In this document: positions 25,506 to 33,730 of the stretch, one piece after another
How positions within the stretch are numbered: position 1 is the stretch's first letter
Layout: each line of letters starts with the position of its first letter
Source of the DNA: an uncultured Geobacter sp.
GTDB taxonomy: Bacteria > Desulfobacterota > Desulfuromonadia > Geobacterales > CAIOGM01
DNA: 64,000 nt
Reading direction: 5' to 3'
Assembly (NCBI GenBank): GCA_903857795.1
Contig: CAIOGM010000143.1
Span: 1-64,000 of the forward strand
The notes under the pieces: generated by a model
What the model was told of the DNA's origin: nothing
Seen by the model: the letters and a program-made list of their open reading frames with translations, nothing else
The model's database searches: none
Made by a program: the position numbers and the translations under genes

Positions 25506-27708
25506 ACCAGACGATCACCTTCTGATCGTCCCCCTTTCCCTCGATTTTCCTCACCGTGCCGCCGCCAAACTTGGCGTGGCGGACCTTCATCCCCAGCCAG
25601 ACCCCCTCCTGCTCTTCCGGCACCAGCTCCACCTCGGGAAACCCGTTATCCTCCGCTTCGTCGAAGATGGCCGCCAGGTTGTGGCGGGACGGCTCCTGGG
25701 GAGGGGTGAAGGGGGGCGGCGCACCCGCCGTCTGCCTGCCGGCGCCCCAGACGTACCCTCCGCCGCTCAAACCGAGGCCCGGCTGATACGACTCTTCCTC
25801 GTCCAGGAGCCCTGGCGGGATCTCTTTGATGAAGCGGCAGGGGGGATTCAGCTGTTCCTGGCCGAAGATGTGACGCCGCCGGGCGTTGAGGAGGAAGAGC
25901 CGCTCCCGGGCGCGGGTCATCCCCACGTAGCAGAGCCGCCGCTCCTCTTCCATCTGCTCCGGGTCGCTCAGCGAGCGGACATGGGGGAAAAGTTTCTCCT
26001 CCATGCCGATCATGAAGACCAGCGGAAATTCCAACCCCTTGGCCGAGTGGAGGGTCATGAGGGTCACCGACTCCTTCCCCGTCCCCTCTTGTTCAATGTC
26101 GGAGACCAACGCCACCCGTTCCAGGAATGCGGAGAGAGTCTGCTCCTCGTTGTTCTGCTGGAACTCCTCCATGGCGGTGAGGAGCTCCTTGAGGTTGGAG
26201 AGCCGGTCCTCTGCCTCTTCTGTCCGCTCTTTTAAAAGCTTCGCCTCATATCCGGTTTCGTCGAGGATGCTCTCCGTCAGTTCCGAGAGGGGGAGCTCCG
26301 TTGCCAGCTCCCGGAACCGCTCCATCATGGCCACGAAGCCGGCGATCTTTCCCCGGGTGCCGGCCGCCAGGTAACTCCCCGTGGCGGACTGTCCGAGGGC
26401 CTCGCCGAAGGTGATCCCCTCTGTTACCGCCAGTTCGGAGATCCGGTCCACCGTGGCGTGGCCGATTCCCCGCAAGGGGACATTGATGATCCGTCTGAAA
26501 GAAATTTCATCCGCCGGGTTGTCGATGATCTTGAGATAGGAGAGGATGTCCCGGATCTCCAGTCGCGCATAGAACCGGACCCCCCCCACCACATGGTAGG
26601 GGAGCGCCGCCTGCACCAAGGCGTCTTCCACCACCCGGGACTGGGCGTTGGTCCGGTAGAAGACCGCGGCATCCTTGATGTTTCCCCCCCGGCGGAGGTG
26701 CCGTTCTATCTCGGTGCAGACCAGCCGCGCCTCGTCACGCTCGCTCTCCAGCCGCCGGTAGACGATCCGCTCCCCTTCGGGATTGTCCGTCCAGAGGGTC
26801 TTTCCTTTGCGCCCCCGGTTCTTGGCCACCACTGCGCCGGCGGCGGTGATGATGGTCTTGGTGGAGCGATAATTCTGCTCCAGCTTCACCACGGTGACAT
26901 CGGGGAAGTCCCGCTCGAAGTCCAGGATGTTCCGGATATCCGCCCCCCGCCAGCGGTAGATGGACTGGTCGTCGTCACCCACCACGCAGAGGTTGCCGTG
27001 GTCGCCGGCCAGGAGCCGGATGAACCGGTACTGGATCGGGTTGGTGTCCTGGTACTCGTCCACCAGGAGCCACTGGTAGCGGTGACGGTAGAAGGCCTGT
27101 ACCTCCGGGATCTGCTCCAGGAGCCGGACGGTCTGCATCACCAGGTCGCCGAAGTCCAGGGCGTTGCATTTCTGGAGCCGCAGCTGATAGGCGGCATAGA
27201 CCTGGGTCGCCTTGGCGTCGTAGAGATCCCCCGTGGCAGCCGGCACATCCTGCGGCTCCTTGCCGGCGTTCTTGCAGCCGTCGATGAAGGCGGCGAACCC
27301 CTTGGCCGGGAACTTCTTCTCGTCGATATTGAGACCGAGCACCACCTCTTTCAGGAGCCGCTCGCTATCCTTGTCGTCATAGATGGTGAAGTTGCGCTGG
27401 AAGCCGAGATGATGGCCGTCACGGCGGAGGATCCGGACGCAGGCCGAGTGGAAGGTGGTGATGAGGGGGAGGTCGGAACCCGGCAGGAGCCGCTGCACCC
27501 GCTCCTTCATCTCACCGGCTCCCTTATTTGTAAAAGTCACCGCCAGAATATTCCAGGGTTTTACCCCCAGCTCTTCAATGAGTCTGGCGATCCGGTGGAC
27601 GATGACCCGGGTCTTCCCAGAGCCGGCGCCTGCCAGGATCAGGAGCGGTCCCTTGCCATGGAGTACCGCATCCTTCTGGGATGGATTAAGACCGTGGAGG
27701 AGGTTCAT
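25447..27708 (-). CDS. uvrD: UvrD/PcrA-type 3'-5' DNA helicase
   Basis: 753 residues, normal for UvrD/PcrA. It unwinds DNA in excision and mismatch repair and removes RecA or stalled polymerase. SF1 motifs in order are GAGSGKTRVIVHRIA (Walker A), AVTFTNKGAGEMKER, LLVDEYQDTN (Walker B), GDDDQSIYRWRGAD, LEQNYRS, TLHSAKGLEFP and YVGMTRARERLFL. The C-terminus ends in a Tudor-like PcrA tail (GMKVRHAKFGGGTVRKIEG). The start codon overlaps the vapC stop by 4 bases, so it is translated from the same message as the toxin-antitoxin genes. Confidence 0.95.
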   Translation of the reverse strand: MNLLHGLNPSQKDAVLHGKGPLLILAGAGSGKTRVIVHRIARLIEELGVKPWNILAVTFTNKGAGEMKERVQRLLPGSDLPLITTFHSACVRILRRDGHHLGFQRNFTIYDDKDSERLLKEVVLGLNIDEKKFPAKGFAAFIDGCKNAGKEPQDVPAATGDLYDAKATQVYAAYQLRLQKCNALDFGDLVMQTVRLLEQIPEVQAFYRHRYQWLLVDEYQDTNPIQYRFIRLLAGDHGNLCVVGDDDQSIYRWRGADIRNILDFERDFPDVTVVKLEQNYRSTKTIITAAGAVVAKNRGRKGKTLWTDNPEGERIVYRRLESERDEARLVCTEIERHLRRGGNIKDAAVFYRTNAQSRVVEDALVQAALPYHVVGGVRFYARLEIRDILSYLKIIDNPADEISFRRIINVPLRGIGHATVDRISELAVTEGITFGEALGQSATGSYLAAGTRGKIAGFVAMMERFRELATELPLSELTESILDETGYEAKLLKERTEEAEDRLSNLKELLTAMEEFQQNNEEQTLSAFLERVALVSDIEQEGTGKESVTLMTLHSAKGLEFPLVFMIGMEEKLFPHVRSLSDPEQMEEERRLCYVGMTRARERLFLLNARRRHIFGQEQLNPPCRFIKEIPPGLLDEEESYQPGLGLSGGGYVWGAGRQTAGAPPPFTPPQEPSRHNLAAIFDEAEDNGFPEVELVPEEQEGVWLGMKVRHAKFGGGTVRKIEGKGDDQKVIVWFNSVGPKKLLVRFAGLERG

Positions 27709-28109
27709 GGTGTGAGCGGTTGTTTGTGGCAGGCTGATTCAAAGGGATTATAACCGGAGACGCCGCACCCGAGAAAATCGTCAGTATTGCGCGTGACCAG
27801 GGTCAGATCGTACAGCAAGGCGGTCGCGGCAATTACGGCATCCGGCAGCTTGATGGCAAAACTTCTGCGCAACTCGATTACCCTTGAAACAATGGATTCT
27901 TCCAGGCTGATGACCGTGGCAAAGGAGAGAAACCGTTCAGCTTTCGCGAAGGATTCCTTTGTGTGCCCACGGAAACCGAGAAACTCCATCCGGGTGATCA
28001 CAGAAATATTGAAATGTTCTCTAAAAATACGATTGAGCTCGGATTTTGAGGCAAAGGGAATCGAGTCATCAAAGTGGTAGATGAGGATATTGGTATCAAC
28101 CAGATACAT
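27705..28109 (-). CDS. vapC: VapC-like PIN-domain toxin
   Basis: 134 residues from the ATG at 28109, which overlaps the antitoxin stop by one base (TGATG). PIN-domain acidic residues are visible: D5 in YLVDTNILIYHFD, Glu in RMEFLGF, Asp in PDAVIAATA and Asp in TRNTDDF. PIN toxins are magnesium-dependent RNases acting on tRNA or mRNA. The reading frame is intact. The stop overlaps the uvrD start by 4 bases. An upstream Met at 28124 lacks support. Confidence 0.88.
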   Translation of the reverse strand: MYLVDTNILIYHFDDSIPFASKSELNRIFREHFNISVITRMEFLGFRGHTKESFAKAERFLSFATVISLEESIVSRVIELRRSFAIKLPDAVIAATALLYDLTLVTRNTDDFLGCGVSGYNPFESACHKQPLTP

Positions 28110-28330
28110 CAGCAACGCTCCCATTCGGCCCTAATGCTGCTGGCCGCAGCGGCCGGGTCATCCAGTTTCAGGACTCCAGAGTATTCCTCCGGCTTGAAAA
28201 CAGTTTTTACCAGAAATGGCTCATCGGACGGGAGGATAAGTACTTCAACCGTCCTGTTCTGCAATTCGGGTGGAAGATTGAACACATTTTTCAAAACATT
28301 GCTGTTGATTATTTCCCGAACCGCTTGCAT
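28109..28330 (-). CDS. Antitoxin partner of the PIN toxin
   Basis: 73 residues from the ATG at 28330, chosen for AAGGAG 7 bases upstream; the longer frame to 28384 lacks one. The N-terminus MQAVREIINSNVLKNVFNLP could fold as an AbrB/DUF2281-like or ribbon DNA-binding segment, and the C-terminal half (YSGVLKLDDPAAAASSIRAEWERC) resembles toxin-binding tails. Identity as an antitoxin rests mainly on position, size and one-base coupling to vapC. Confidence 0.75.
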   Translation of the reverse strand: MQAVREIINSNVLKNVFNLPPELQNRTVEVLILPSDEPFLVKTVFKPEEYSGVLKLDDPAAAASSIRAEWERC

Positions 28331-28408
28331 AACCACTCCTTCCCGTGCGTTGATCGCTGTTGCAGCCATCTGAAGAGATTCCATCCTTCTGCCCGAATAT
28401 CGAGAAGA

Positions 28409-29149
28409 TCAAGAGGCGAGGACGACTCCCTTGGTCAGCGCAATCGCCTCGGCCAGCCGGATGGCGCCGGTATAGACCGCCTTGCCGGTGATAACCCCGG
28501 TAACGCCGGATGATTCGATGGCCATGAGGTTCTGGATATCCTTGAGAGTGGAGACCCCGCCTGAGGCGATGACCGGGATGTTGACTGCCTCGGCCAGGGC
28601 CTTGGTCGCCTCCAGGTTGGGCCCTTGGAGCATGCCGTCCCGGGCGATGTCGGTGTAGATGATGGCCGCCACGCCGTACCCTTCGAACTTCCTGGCCAAC
28701 TCCACTGCGGTGATCCCCGTTACCTCGGCCCACCCCTGCACCGCCACCATGCCGTTCTTGGCGTCGATCCCCACCACGATCCGGCCGGGGAATTTGGCGC
28801 ACGCCTCTTTCACCAGCTCCGGGTTCCTCTGGGCCGCGGTACCCAGGATGACCCGGCTGACCCCCAGGGAGAGGTATGCCTCCACCGTGGCCAGGTCGCG
28901 GATGCCGCCGCCAAGTTGGGAGGGGATGGTGATGGCGTTGACGATGGCCTCGATGGCTGCACGGTTCTTCGGTTCGCCGGCAAAGGCGCCGTCCAGGTCG
29001 ACGATATGGAGCAGTTCAGCCCCTTGACGTTGCCACTCCACTGCCTGGGCCGCGGGGTTGTCGTTGAAGACGGTGTCCCGCTCCATGAGCCCCTGCTCCA
29101 GCCGGACGCAGCGCCCCTCTTTCAGATCGATGGCGGGTATGACGATCAT
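28409..29149 (-). CDS. hisA: Phosphoribosylformimino-5-aminoimidazole carboxamide ribotide isomerase
   Basis: 246 residues, a complete beta/alpha barrel. It isomerises ProFAR to PRFAR in histidine synthesis. The catalytic Asp pair is present: D8 in [10 protein letters not shown] and the Asp of YTDIARDGM. Phosphate-binding glycines are in LGGGIRD and ASGGVS. It stands apart from other his genes: downstream are an antitoxin, vapC and uvrD, and upstream is a U32-family gene. Geobacter-type genomes normally keep hisA beside hisH and hisF, so this may be a relocated or second copy. Confidence 0.95.
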   Translation of the reverse strand: MIVIPAIDLKEGRCVRLEQGLMERDTVFNDNPAAQAVEWQRQGAELLHIVDLDGAFAGEPKNRAAIEAIVNAITIPSQLGGGIRDLATVEAYLSLGVSRVILGTAAQRNPELVKEACAKFPGRIVVGIDAKNGMVAVQGWAEVTGITAVELARKFEGYGVAAIIYTDIARDGMLQGPNLEATKALAEAVNIPVIASGGVSTLKDIQNLMAIESSGVTGVITGKAVYTGAIRLAEAIALTKGVVLAS

Positions 29150-29171
29150 ATAACGTATCTCCGTATGGTTG

Positions 29172-29190
29172 GGGCGTATGGCATACGCCC
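29172..29190. repeat. Short palindromic repeat, GTAGGGGCG family
   Basis: GGGCGTATG and CATACGCCC flank one G: a perfect 9+1+9 inverted repeat between hisA and the U32 gene. It belongs to the family also seen at 29787, 35453 and 62511. Confidence 0.7.
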
Positions 29191-29274
29191 GAGAGTGAGG
29201 AACAGCCGCCGATAGTACCCTTTTTCCTTGTGCCGTTCCATCACTTTCTGCTGGTCAATGAGCCGGTCCCGCCA

Positions 29275-31734
29275 TCAGACCAGCCCCATGCTGAAGTTGA
29301 ACTCCGAAGTTCCCGCCAGCTCATCCCCCCGCTTCACCGCGTCCAGGACTCTCTCCTTCTCCTCCCGGTTGAGCCCGCTGAGGTCGACGACGAAGCTCTT
29401 GCACCCCATTTCCAGCAGGCGGTTGCGGTGCTGGACGAGGGAGAAGCGGGTGGTGGGGGTGATGACCGTCATCCCCTCCTTCTGGGTCACCTCGTACCCT
29501 TCTCCCCGGTCCGACTGGACCGGCGTCTCGTCCCGGACACTCTTGACGCTGATCTTGGAGGTGATGACCGGCACCGGGGCGAAGATCATGACCCTCCGGG
29601 GGATGGAAAGATCGGCCCCAAGGAGCGCCCTCAGGTTCTGGGCGTCATCCTCGATGTAGAGGGTGGCGGCTGAGACCCCCATCTCTTCCCAGGCCAGGAG
29701 CGCCTGGCTGTTGAGGGAGAAGAGGCGATAGTCGGTGGCGATGACGATTGTCTCCGCTGCTGACTCGACGGAGGGATCCGGCTGCTGGGCGAGGCGTGCC
29801 TCGCCCCTACGACGATGGCCCGCCCGTCCGGCGGTCGCTTGTTCCTGCAGCAGCGGGAAGTGTGACAGATTGGCGGCCTCGAACCGGGTGAACCCCTGCT
29901 GTTTCAGGTAGCCGATCGCCTCCCGGAACGCGGGGAGCTCCTCTTCGGTGATGAAGAAGGGGAGTCGCCACCAGATCTGCTCCTCCCGTCCCTGGAGCTT
30001 GCGCCCCGTCTGGGGGAGCTGGTGCAGATTGGCCCGGCTTACCGGGAAGGAGAGGGCGCTCACCTCATCCCGGTGGAGCAGGTGCCAATCCCGCACCGAG
30101 TCGGTCCTGACGATGAGCTCCGGCTGCCGGGTCGGCGAGACACTCCGCTGGCCGAGCAGGGAGGCCAGCGCCGCGGACTCTGACTTCCGCCGTCTCTGCT
30201 TCACTTCGGTGGTGACCGCGATTGCGAGACGGCGGTAGAACTCCCGCCTGATCTCCTTGAGCCGGGCAGGGGGGATGAGTACCGCCGGAAACTCCGGCGC
30301 GGTGAGGGTATGCAGGATAAAGGGGGTGTCGCCGCACTTGCCGAACTGGGCCGCCAGGACCCCGGCCATGTCGTCGCTCCGGGACGCCTCAAGCTCTCCC
30401 AGGGGGAACTCGTTGGAGACGGTGGCGCCGCCGGCAGACCCGGTCATCCGGAGGATGCCGGCCTCCAGGGAGAGTGTAAGGTCACAGGGGATGGCCGCCC
30501 CCTTCGCCGAATCCAGCCGGCGCAGGCAGGCGTTTTCGCTCATGGTGAAGGCGGTCTCGGTGGAGACCTTGAAGACTGTATCCCCCACGCAGCAGGGGAA
30601 CGGGGAGAGGACGGTGACCATCCCCTTCTCCTTGATCAGCTTGACGGAGCTCTTCCCCACGAAGAGCTCCTTGACGGTGAAGCCGCGCCCCGCCTGGTCG
30701 TTCTTCGGCTGGACCCGGATCCGATCCCCCACATGGAGCCGGTCCCGGCTCTCGAAGGTGATCATCCCGTTTTTCATGGAGGTGATCTCGCCGAGGAAGC
30801 GGCCGGTGGCCCCCTTCAGGGAGGGGGTGGCGATGTCCGTGGGGGTCCGGGAGGCGAGGAACCCCTTGGTGGGGACCCTCCCGAAGGAGAGCTTCAGCAG
30901 CTCTTTGGCCTGAGCCACGGCAGCGGTCCGCTCCCGCTCCGGTGCGTCCAGCACCAGGCGGTAGGCCGCCACCACGCTGGCCACATACTCCGCCGACTTC
31001 ATCCGTCCCTCGATCTTCAGCGATGCCACCCCGGCGTCCACCAGCTGGGGGATGAGGTCGATGGAGGAGAGGTCATTGGGGGAGAAGTAGAAACCATCCT
31101 TCCCCCGGTGACTGTACTGGCGGCGGCAGGGCTGGGTGCAGCGCCCCCGGTTGCCGCTATGCCCACCGAGGAATGAGGAGAAGAAGCATTGACCGGAGAT
31201 GGAGAAGCAGAGGGCGCCATGGACGAAGACTTCGATCTCCGCCCGGCTCTTGGCGATGATCTCCCGGATGTCGTCCAGATGGAGCTCCCGGGCCAGCACC
31301 ACCCGCTCGAACCCCAGCTCCTCCAGCTGCCGAACCCCCAGGGAGTTGTGGATGGTCAGCTGGGTGGAGGCGTGGAGCGGGATTCCGGGGAAGTGCCGCC
31401 GGACCAGCCGGGCAACGGCCAGGTCCTGGACGATGACCCCGTCGGCCCCCATCTCTTCCAGGGCCGCCAGGGCCTCCACCAGCACGGGGAGTTCCCCCTC
31501 CTTCACCAGGGTGTTGAGGGTGACGTAGACCCGTTTCCCCTTGGAGTGGGCGTATCCCACGGCCCGTTCCATGAGGGGGAGGGTGAAGTTTTTGGCCCGG
31601 GCCCGGGCCGAGAACTCAGAGAGTCCGGCATAGACCGCATCGGCCCCCTTTTCCATGGCGGCGAAGAACGCCTCCAGGGAGCCGGCGGGAGAAAGGAGTT
31701 CCGGTTTACGCTGTTTTCCGATAATATCGCTCAT
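29275..31734 (-). CDS. Peptidase U32-family protein (RlhA-like, with DUF3656-type middle)
   Basis: 819 residues. The N-terminal 330 form the U32 barrel (PELLSPAGSLEAFFAAMEKGADAVYAGL, HASTQLTIHN) with the U32 signature and clustered cysteines: CFSISGQCFFSSFLGG, NRGRCTQPCRR. Characterised relatives hydroxylate RNA bases (RlhA on 23S rRNA) and use an iron-sulfur cluster; the older collagenase label is weak. A middle beta-rich part (about 340-480, DUF3656-like) and a C-terminal segment follow. Near residues 635-660 an Arg/Gln-rich insert contains a palindromic repeat (29787-29806). It is listed without a symbol because the RNA target cannot be read. Confidence 0.85.
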   Translation of the reverse strand: MSDIIGKQRKPELLSPAGSLEAFFAAMEKGADAVYAGLSEFSARARAKNFTLPLMERAVGYAHSKGKRVYVTLNTLVKEGELPVLVEALAALEEMGADGVIVQDLAVARLVRRHFPGIPLHASTQLTIHNSLGVRQLEELGFERVVLARELHLDDIREIIAKSRAEIEVFVHGALCFSISGQCFFSSFLGGHSGNRGRCTQPCRRQYSHRGKDGFYFSPNDLSSIDLIPQLVDAGVASLKIEGRMKSAEYVASVVAAYRLVLDAPERERTAAVAQAKELLKLSFGRVPTKGFLASRTPTDIATPSLKGATGRFLGEITSMKNGMITFESRDRLHVGDRIRVQPKNDQAGRGFTVKELFVGKSSVKLIKEKGMVTVLSPFPCCVGDTVFKVSTETAFTMSENACLRRLDSAKGAAIPCDLTLSLEAGILRMTGSAGGATVSNEFPLGELEASRSDDMAGVLAAQFGKCGDTPFILHTLTAPEFPAVLIPPARLKEIRREFYRRLAIAVTTEVKQRRRKSESAALASLLGQRSVSPTRQPELIVRTDSVRDWHLLHRDEVSALSFPVSRANLHQLPQTGRKLQGREEQIWWRLPFFITEEELPAFREAIGYLKQQGFTRFEAANLSHFPLLQEQATAGRAGHRRRGEARLAQQPDPSVESAAETIVIATDYRLFSLNSQALLAWEEMGVSAATLYIEDDAQNLRALLGADLSIPRRVMIFAPVPVITSKISVKSVRDETPVQSDRGEGYEVTQKEGMTVITPTTRFSLVQHRNRLLEMGCKSFVVDLSGLNREEKERVLDAVKRGDELAGTSEFNFSMGLV
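29787..29806. repeat. Palindromic repeat inside the U32 gene
   Basis: GGGCGAGGC-GT-GCCTCGCCC, followed by CTAC, is the same family as the intergenic GTAGGGGCG repeats but lies in coding sequence and keeps the frame. It encodes part of RRGEARLAQQ. Confidence 0.75.
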
Positions 31735-31797
31735 GGGGAGGAGAGTACCGGAACCGTTCCCGCTCCGTCAAGGGATTAACCAGAAAAACGGCAGCCG

Positions 31798-31873
31798 AAA
31801 TAACACGGAGCAACGGAGCAACAGAGAAAATCACAACTTGTCCTCAACCTCAACCTCAACCTTTACCTCTACC
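31798..31873. repeat. CGGAGCAACGGAG repeat and CCTCAA hexamer run
   Basis: AATAACACGGAGCAACGGAG is nearly identical to 48036-48068. It is followed by a degenerate CCTCAA/CCTTTA/CCTCTA hexamer run (31845-31876) just before the kinase start. Confidence 0.7.
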
Positions 31874-31886
31874 TCCGGATCTAACC

Positions 31887-33212
31887 ATGCCCCACCGCAA
31901 CCGCCGCTTGCCGGACCTCTCACCTCTCCGGATCGTGCTGATCTATGCCACACTCTCCATCCTCTGGATCTCAAGCTCCGACCGACTCCTCTCATTCCTG
32001 GAGCAGGACGCCGCAATCCTGACCCGAATTCAGACCTATAAGGGGCTGTTCTTCGTGGTGGTCTCCTCGCTTCTCCTGGCCGGGCTCATCCGCCGCCATG
32101 TGGGAGAGTCCGTGGAGGCGCGGCGTCACACCGAGGAGGCGCTCCGCACCAACCTCAATCAGATGAGCACGCTCTTCGACGCCATCAGCGTCGTCATCTC
32201 CGTCAGCGATATGACCACAAAACGGCTCATCTACCTTAACAATTACGGTGAGTTGCTCCATGGAGCAGGCTGGCAGGGGAAGAGTTTTCATGCATTCATT
32301 CACGAGGAGACGGAGGCGGAGCTCTCCGGTGAATCGTGTCCCGACGAGTTGCTGGTCATAGATGGCCTGCTCCAACCCCCCTGTATTACGGAGTACCGGA
32401 GCAGGCGAAATGGCCGCTGGTACCAGCGGATCGTCCGGGCCATCCGCTGGACCGACGGTGCTCTCGTCCGGATGGAGCTTCTCGTGGACATTAATGAGCA
32501 GCGGGCCCTGGAGCGGGTCAAGGATGATCTCCTCTCGACGGTAAGCCACGAGATGCAGACTCCGCTCACCGCCATGCTCGGGTTTACTGAGCTGCTTCTG
32601 GAGCATCCGGAGCTGTCGGCGGAGGAGCGGCGGAGCTGTCTGGAGACCCTCCAGAAGGAGACGGCGCGGCTCAACGATCTCATCACCTCCTATCTGGACC
32701 TCCAGAAGCTGCAGGGACACTCTACCCCCTACGACCTTCTCCCCTTCGATCCGGCGCCGCTCCTGAGAGAGGCGGCGGCCCTCTACGCCGGAGGCTCCAA
32801 GAGCCATAGTGTGACCGTGGAGGCGCCGGAGCGGTTACCTTTTGTGCTGGGGGATGAGATGCGGCTGGCCCAGGTTCTGGGCAACCTCCTCTCCAACGCC
32901 ATCAGGTACTCCCCAGCGGGGGGGCGGGTCGTGCTGGCGGCGGTCTCAACCGGGGAGAATGTTGAGGTAACGGTCAGGGATGAAGGGCTTGGCATTCCCG
33001 CCGATGCCCGTGAGAAGATCTTTGAGCGGTTCTACCGGGTGGACAGTTCCGACCGGCGCAGGATCGGCGGCACCGGCATCGGCCTGGCGCTGGTGAAGGA
33101 GATCGTCGCCGCTCACGGCGGCAGCATCCGGGTGGAGAGCATCCTTGGCGAGGGGAGCGCCTTTACTGTGGTCCTGCCGGTGGCGGAGGGAAGCGTGAGG
33201 AGTGAGGAGTGA
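31887..33212 (+). CDS. Membrane PAS-type sensor histidine kinase
   Basis: 441 residues. Two N-terminal membrane helices (about 13-32 and 50-72) flank a short loop. A PAS-like domain (about 95-205: MSTLFDAISVVISVSDMTTKRLIYLNNYG) precedes the kinase core with phospho-acceptor H221 (STVSHEMQTPLTAMLGFTELL) and ATP boxes QVLGNLLSNAIRYS, DEGLGIP, FERFYRVD and GTGIGLAL. The phosphorelay partner is not in the window. It stands alone between the U32 gene and tRNA-Ser. The start lies next to a hexamer repeat, with a poor ribosome site. Confidence 0.93.
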   Translation: MPHRNRRLPDLSPLRIVLIYATLSILWISSSDRLLSFLEQDAAILTRIQTYKGLFFVVVSSLLLAGLIRRHVGESVEARRHTEEALRTNLNQMSTLFDAISVVISVSDMTTKRLIYLNNYGELLHGAGWQGKSFHAFIHEETEAELSGESCPDELLVIDGLLQPPCITEYRSRRNGRWYQRIVRAIRWTDGALVRMELLVDINEQRALERVKDDLLSTVSHEMQTPLTAMLGFTELLLEHPELSAEERRSCLETLQKETARLNDLITSYLDLQKLQGHSTPYDLLPFDPAPLLREAAALYAGGSKSHSVTVEAPERLPFVLGDEMRLAQVLGNLLSNAIRYSPAGGRVVLAAVSTGENVEVTVRDEGLGIPADAREKIFERFYRVDSSDRRRIGGTGIGLALVKEIVAAHGGSIRVESILGEGSAFTVVLPVAEGSVRSEE

Positions 33213-33261
33213 GGTGTAAGGCGAGAGGCGTCAGGCGGAATGAACGGGGGGTAAAAAGCTC

Positions 33262-33290
33262 TTTACAAATGGTGACCGCTGGATTATAGT
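33262..33290 (+). promoter_or_regulatory. Sigma-70 promoter of tRNA-Ser
   Basis: TTTACA (33262-33267), a 17-base spacer and TATAGT (33285-33290) lie 15 bases before the tRNA 5' end. Confidence 0.8.
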
Positions 33291-33304
33291 GCCATCTCTT
33301 TCAC

Positions 33305-33394
33305 GGAGAGATGTCCGAGCGGTTGAAGGAGCACGCCTGGAAAGCGTGTGTACGTTAACGCGTACCGAGGGTTCGAATCCCTCTCTCTCCGCCA
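33305..33394 (+). tRNA. tRNA-Ser (anticodon GGA)
   Basis: A 90-base class II tRNA with encoded CCA. The acceptor stem is GGAGAGA/TCTCTCC with discriminator G; the D-loop starts TGTCCGAGCGG. The anticodon loop CTGGAAA gives GGA, reading UCC and UCU. There is a long variable arm (GTACGTTAACGCGTAC) and a T-loop GGGTTCGAATCCC. A hairpin CCTGCCG...CGGCAGG with TTTG follows at about 33413-33440 and may end the transcript. Confidence 0.97.
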
Positions 33395-33452
33395 GTACCA
33401 CAATAACCCTGCCGTGGCGGCTCCGTCCGGCAGGTTTGTCCGTTTTGCGGAT

Positions 33453-33584
33453 GTTATGGGTACAACTGATAGCTGGGTCCCGCGCAATGGAAGGTTATGA
33501 ACTCCGCCAGGTCCGGAAGGAAGCAACGGCAGTAACCGGCTCCGTGTGCCGCGGGGCAACCCAGCTATCAGTTGTACCCATAAC
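33453..33584 (+). ncRNA. ffs: Signal recognition particle RNA (small bacterial type)
   Basis: The universally conserved apical core is present (AACTCCGCCAGGTCCGGAA, then GGAAGCAACGGCAGTA, at about 33498-33537), flanked by long complementary arms. The outer arms 33453-33478 and 33559-33584 pair perfectly over 26 bases. The RNA scaffolds Ffh for co-translational targeting of membrane proteins. The position between tRNA-Ser and dnaX is usual in this group. Exact ends are uncertain by a few bases; the mature RNA may be shorter than the full inverted repeat. Confidence 0.93.
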
Positions 33585-33730
33585 CGTATTACTTCCCTTC
33601 CTTTCATGAACGAATCCCTGAAGCGGCGCAGTACCAAGGGGACTGATAGAGTCCATGTGACGAAATCCGGCTTGAACTCATGAACCTTGAACCTTGAACC
33701 CGGAACTCGAAACAGGTTTTTGAGGCGCGC

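Noticed and set aside
25447-27753. Plus-strand open frames opposite uvrD
   Set aside because: They are antisense to a clear helicase and contain no recognisable domain.
33409-33440. Second small RNA between tRNA-Ser and the SRP RNA
   Set aside because: Only one short hairpin with a weak T-run is seen; better read as the tRNA terminator or a processing site.
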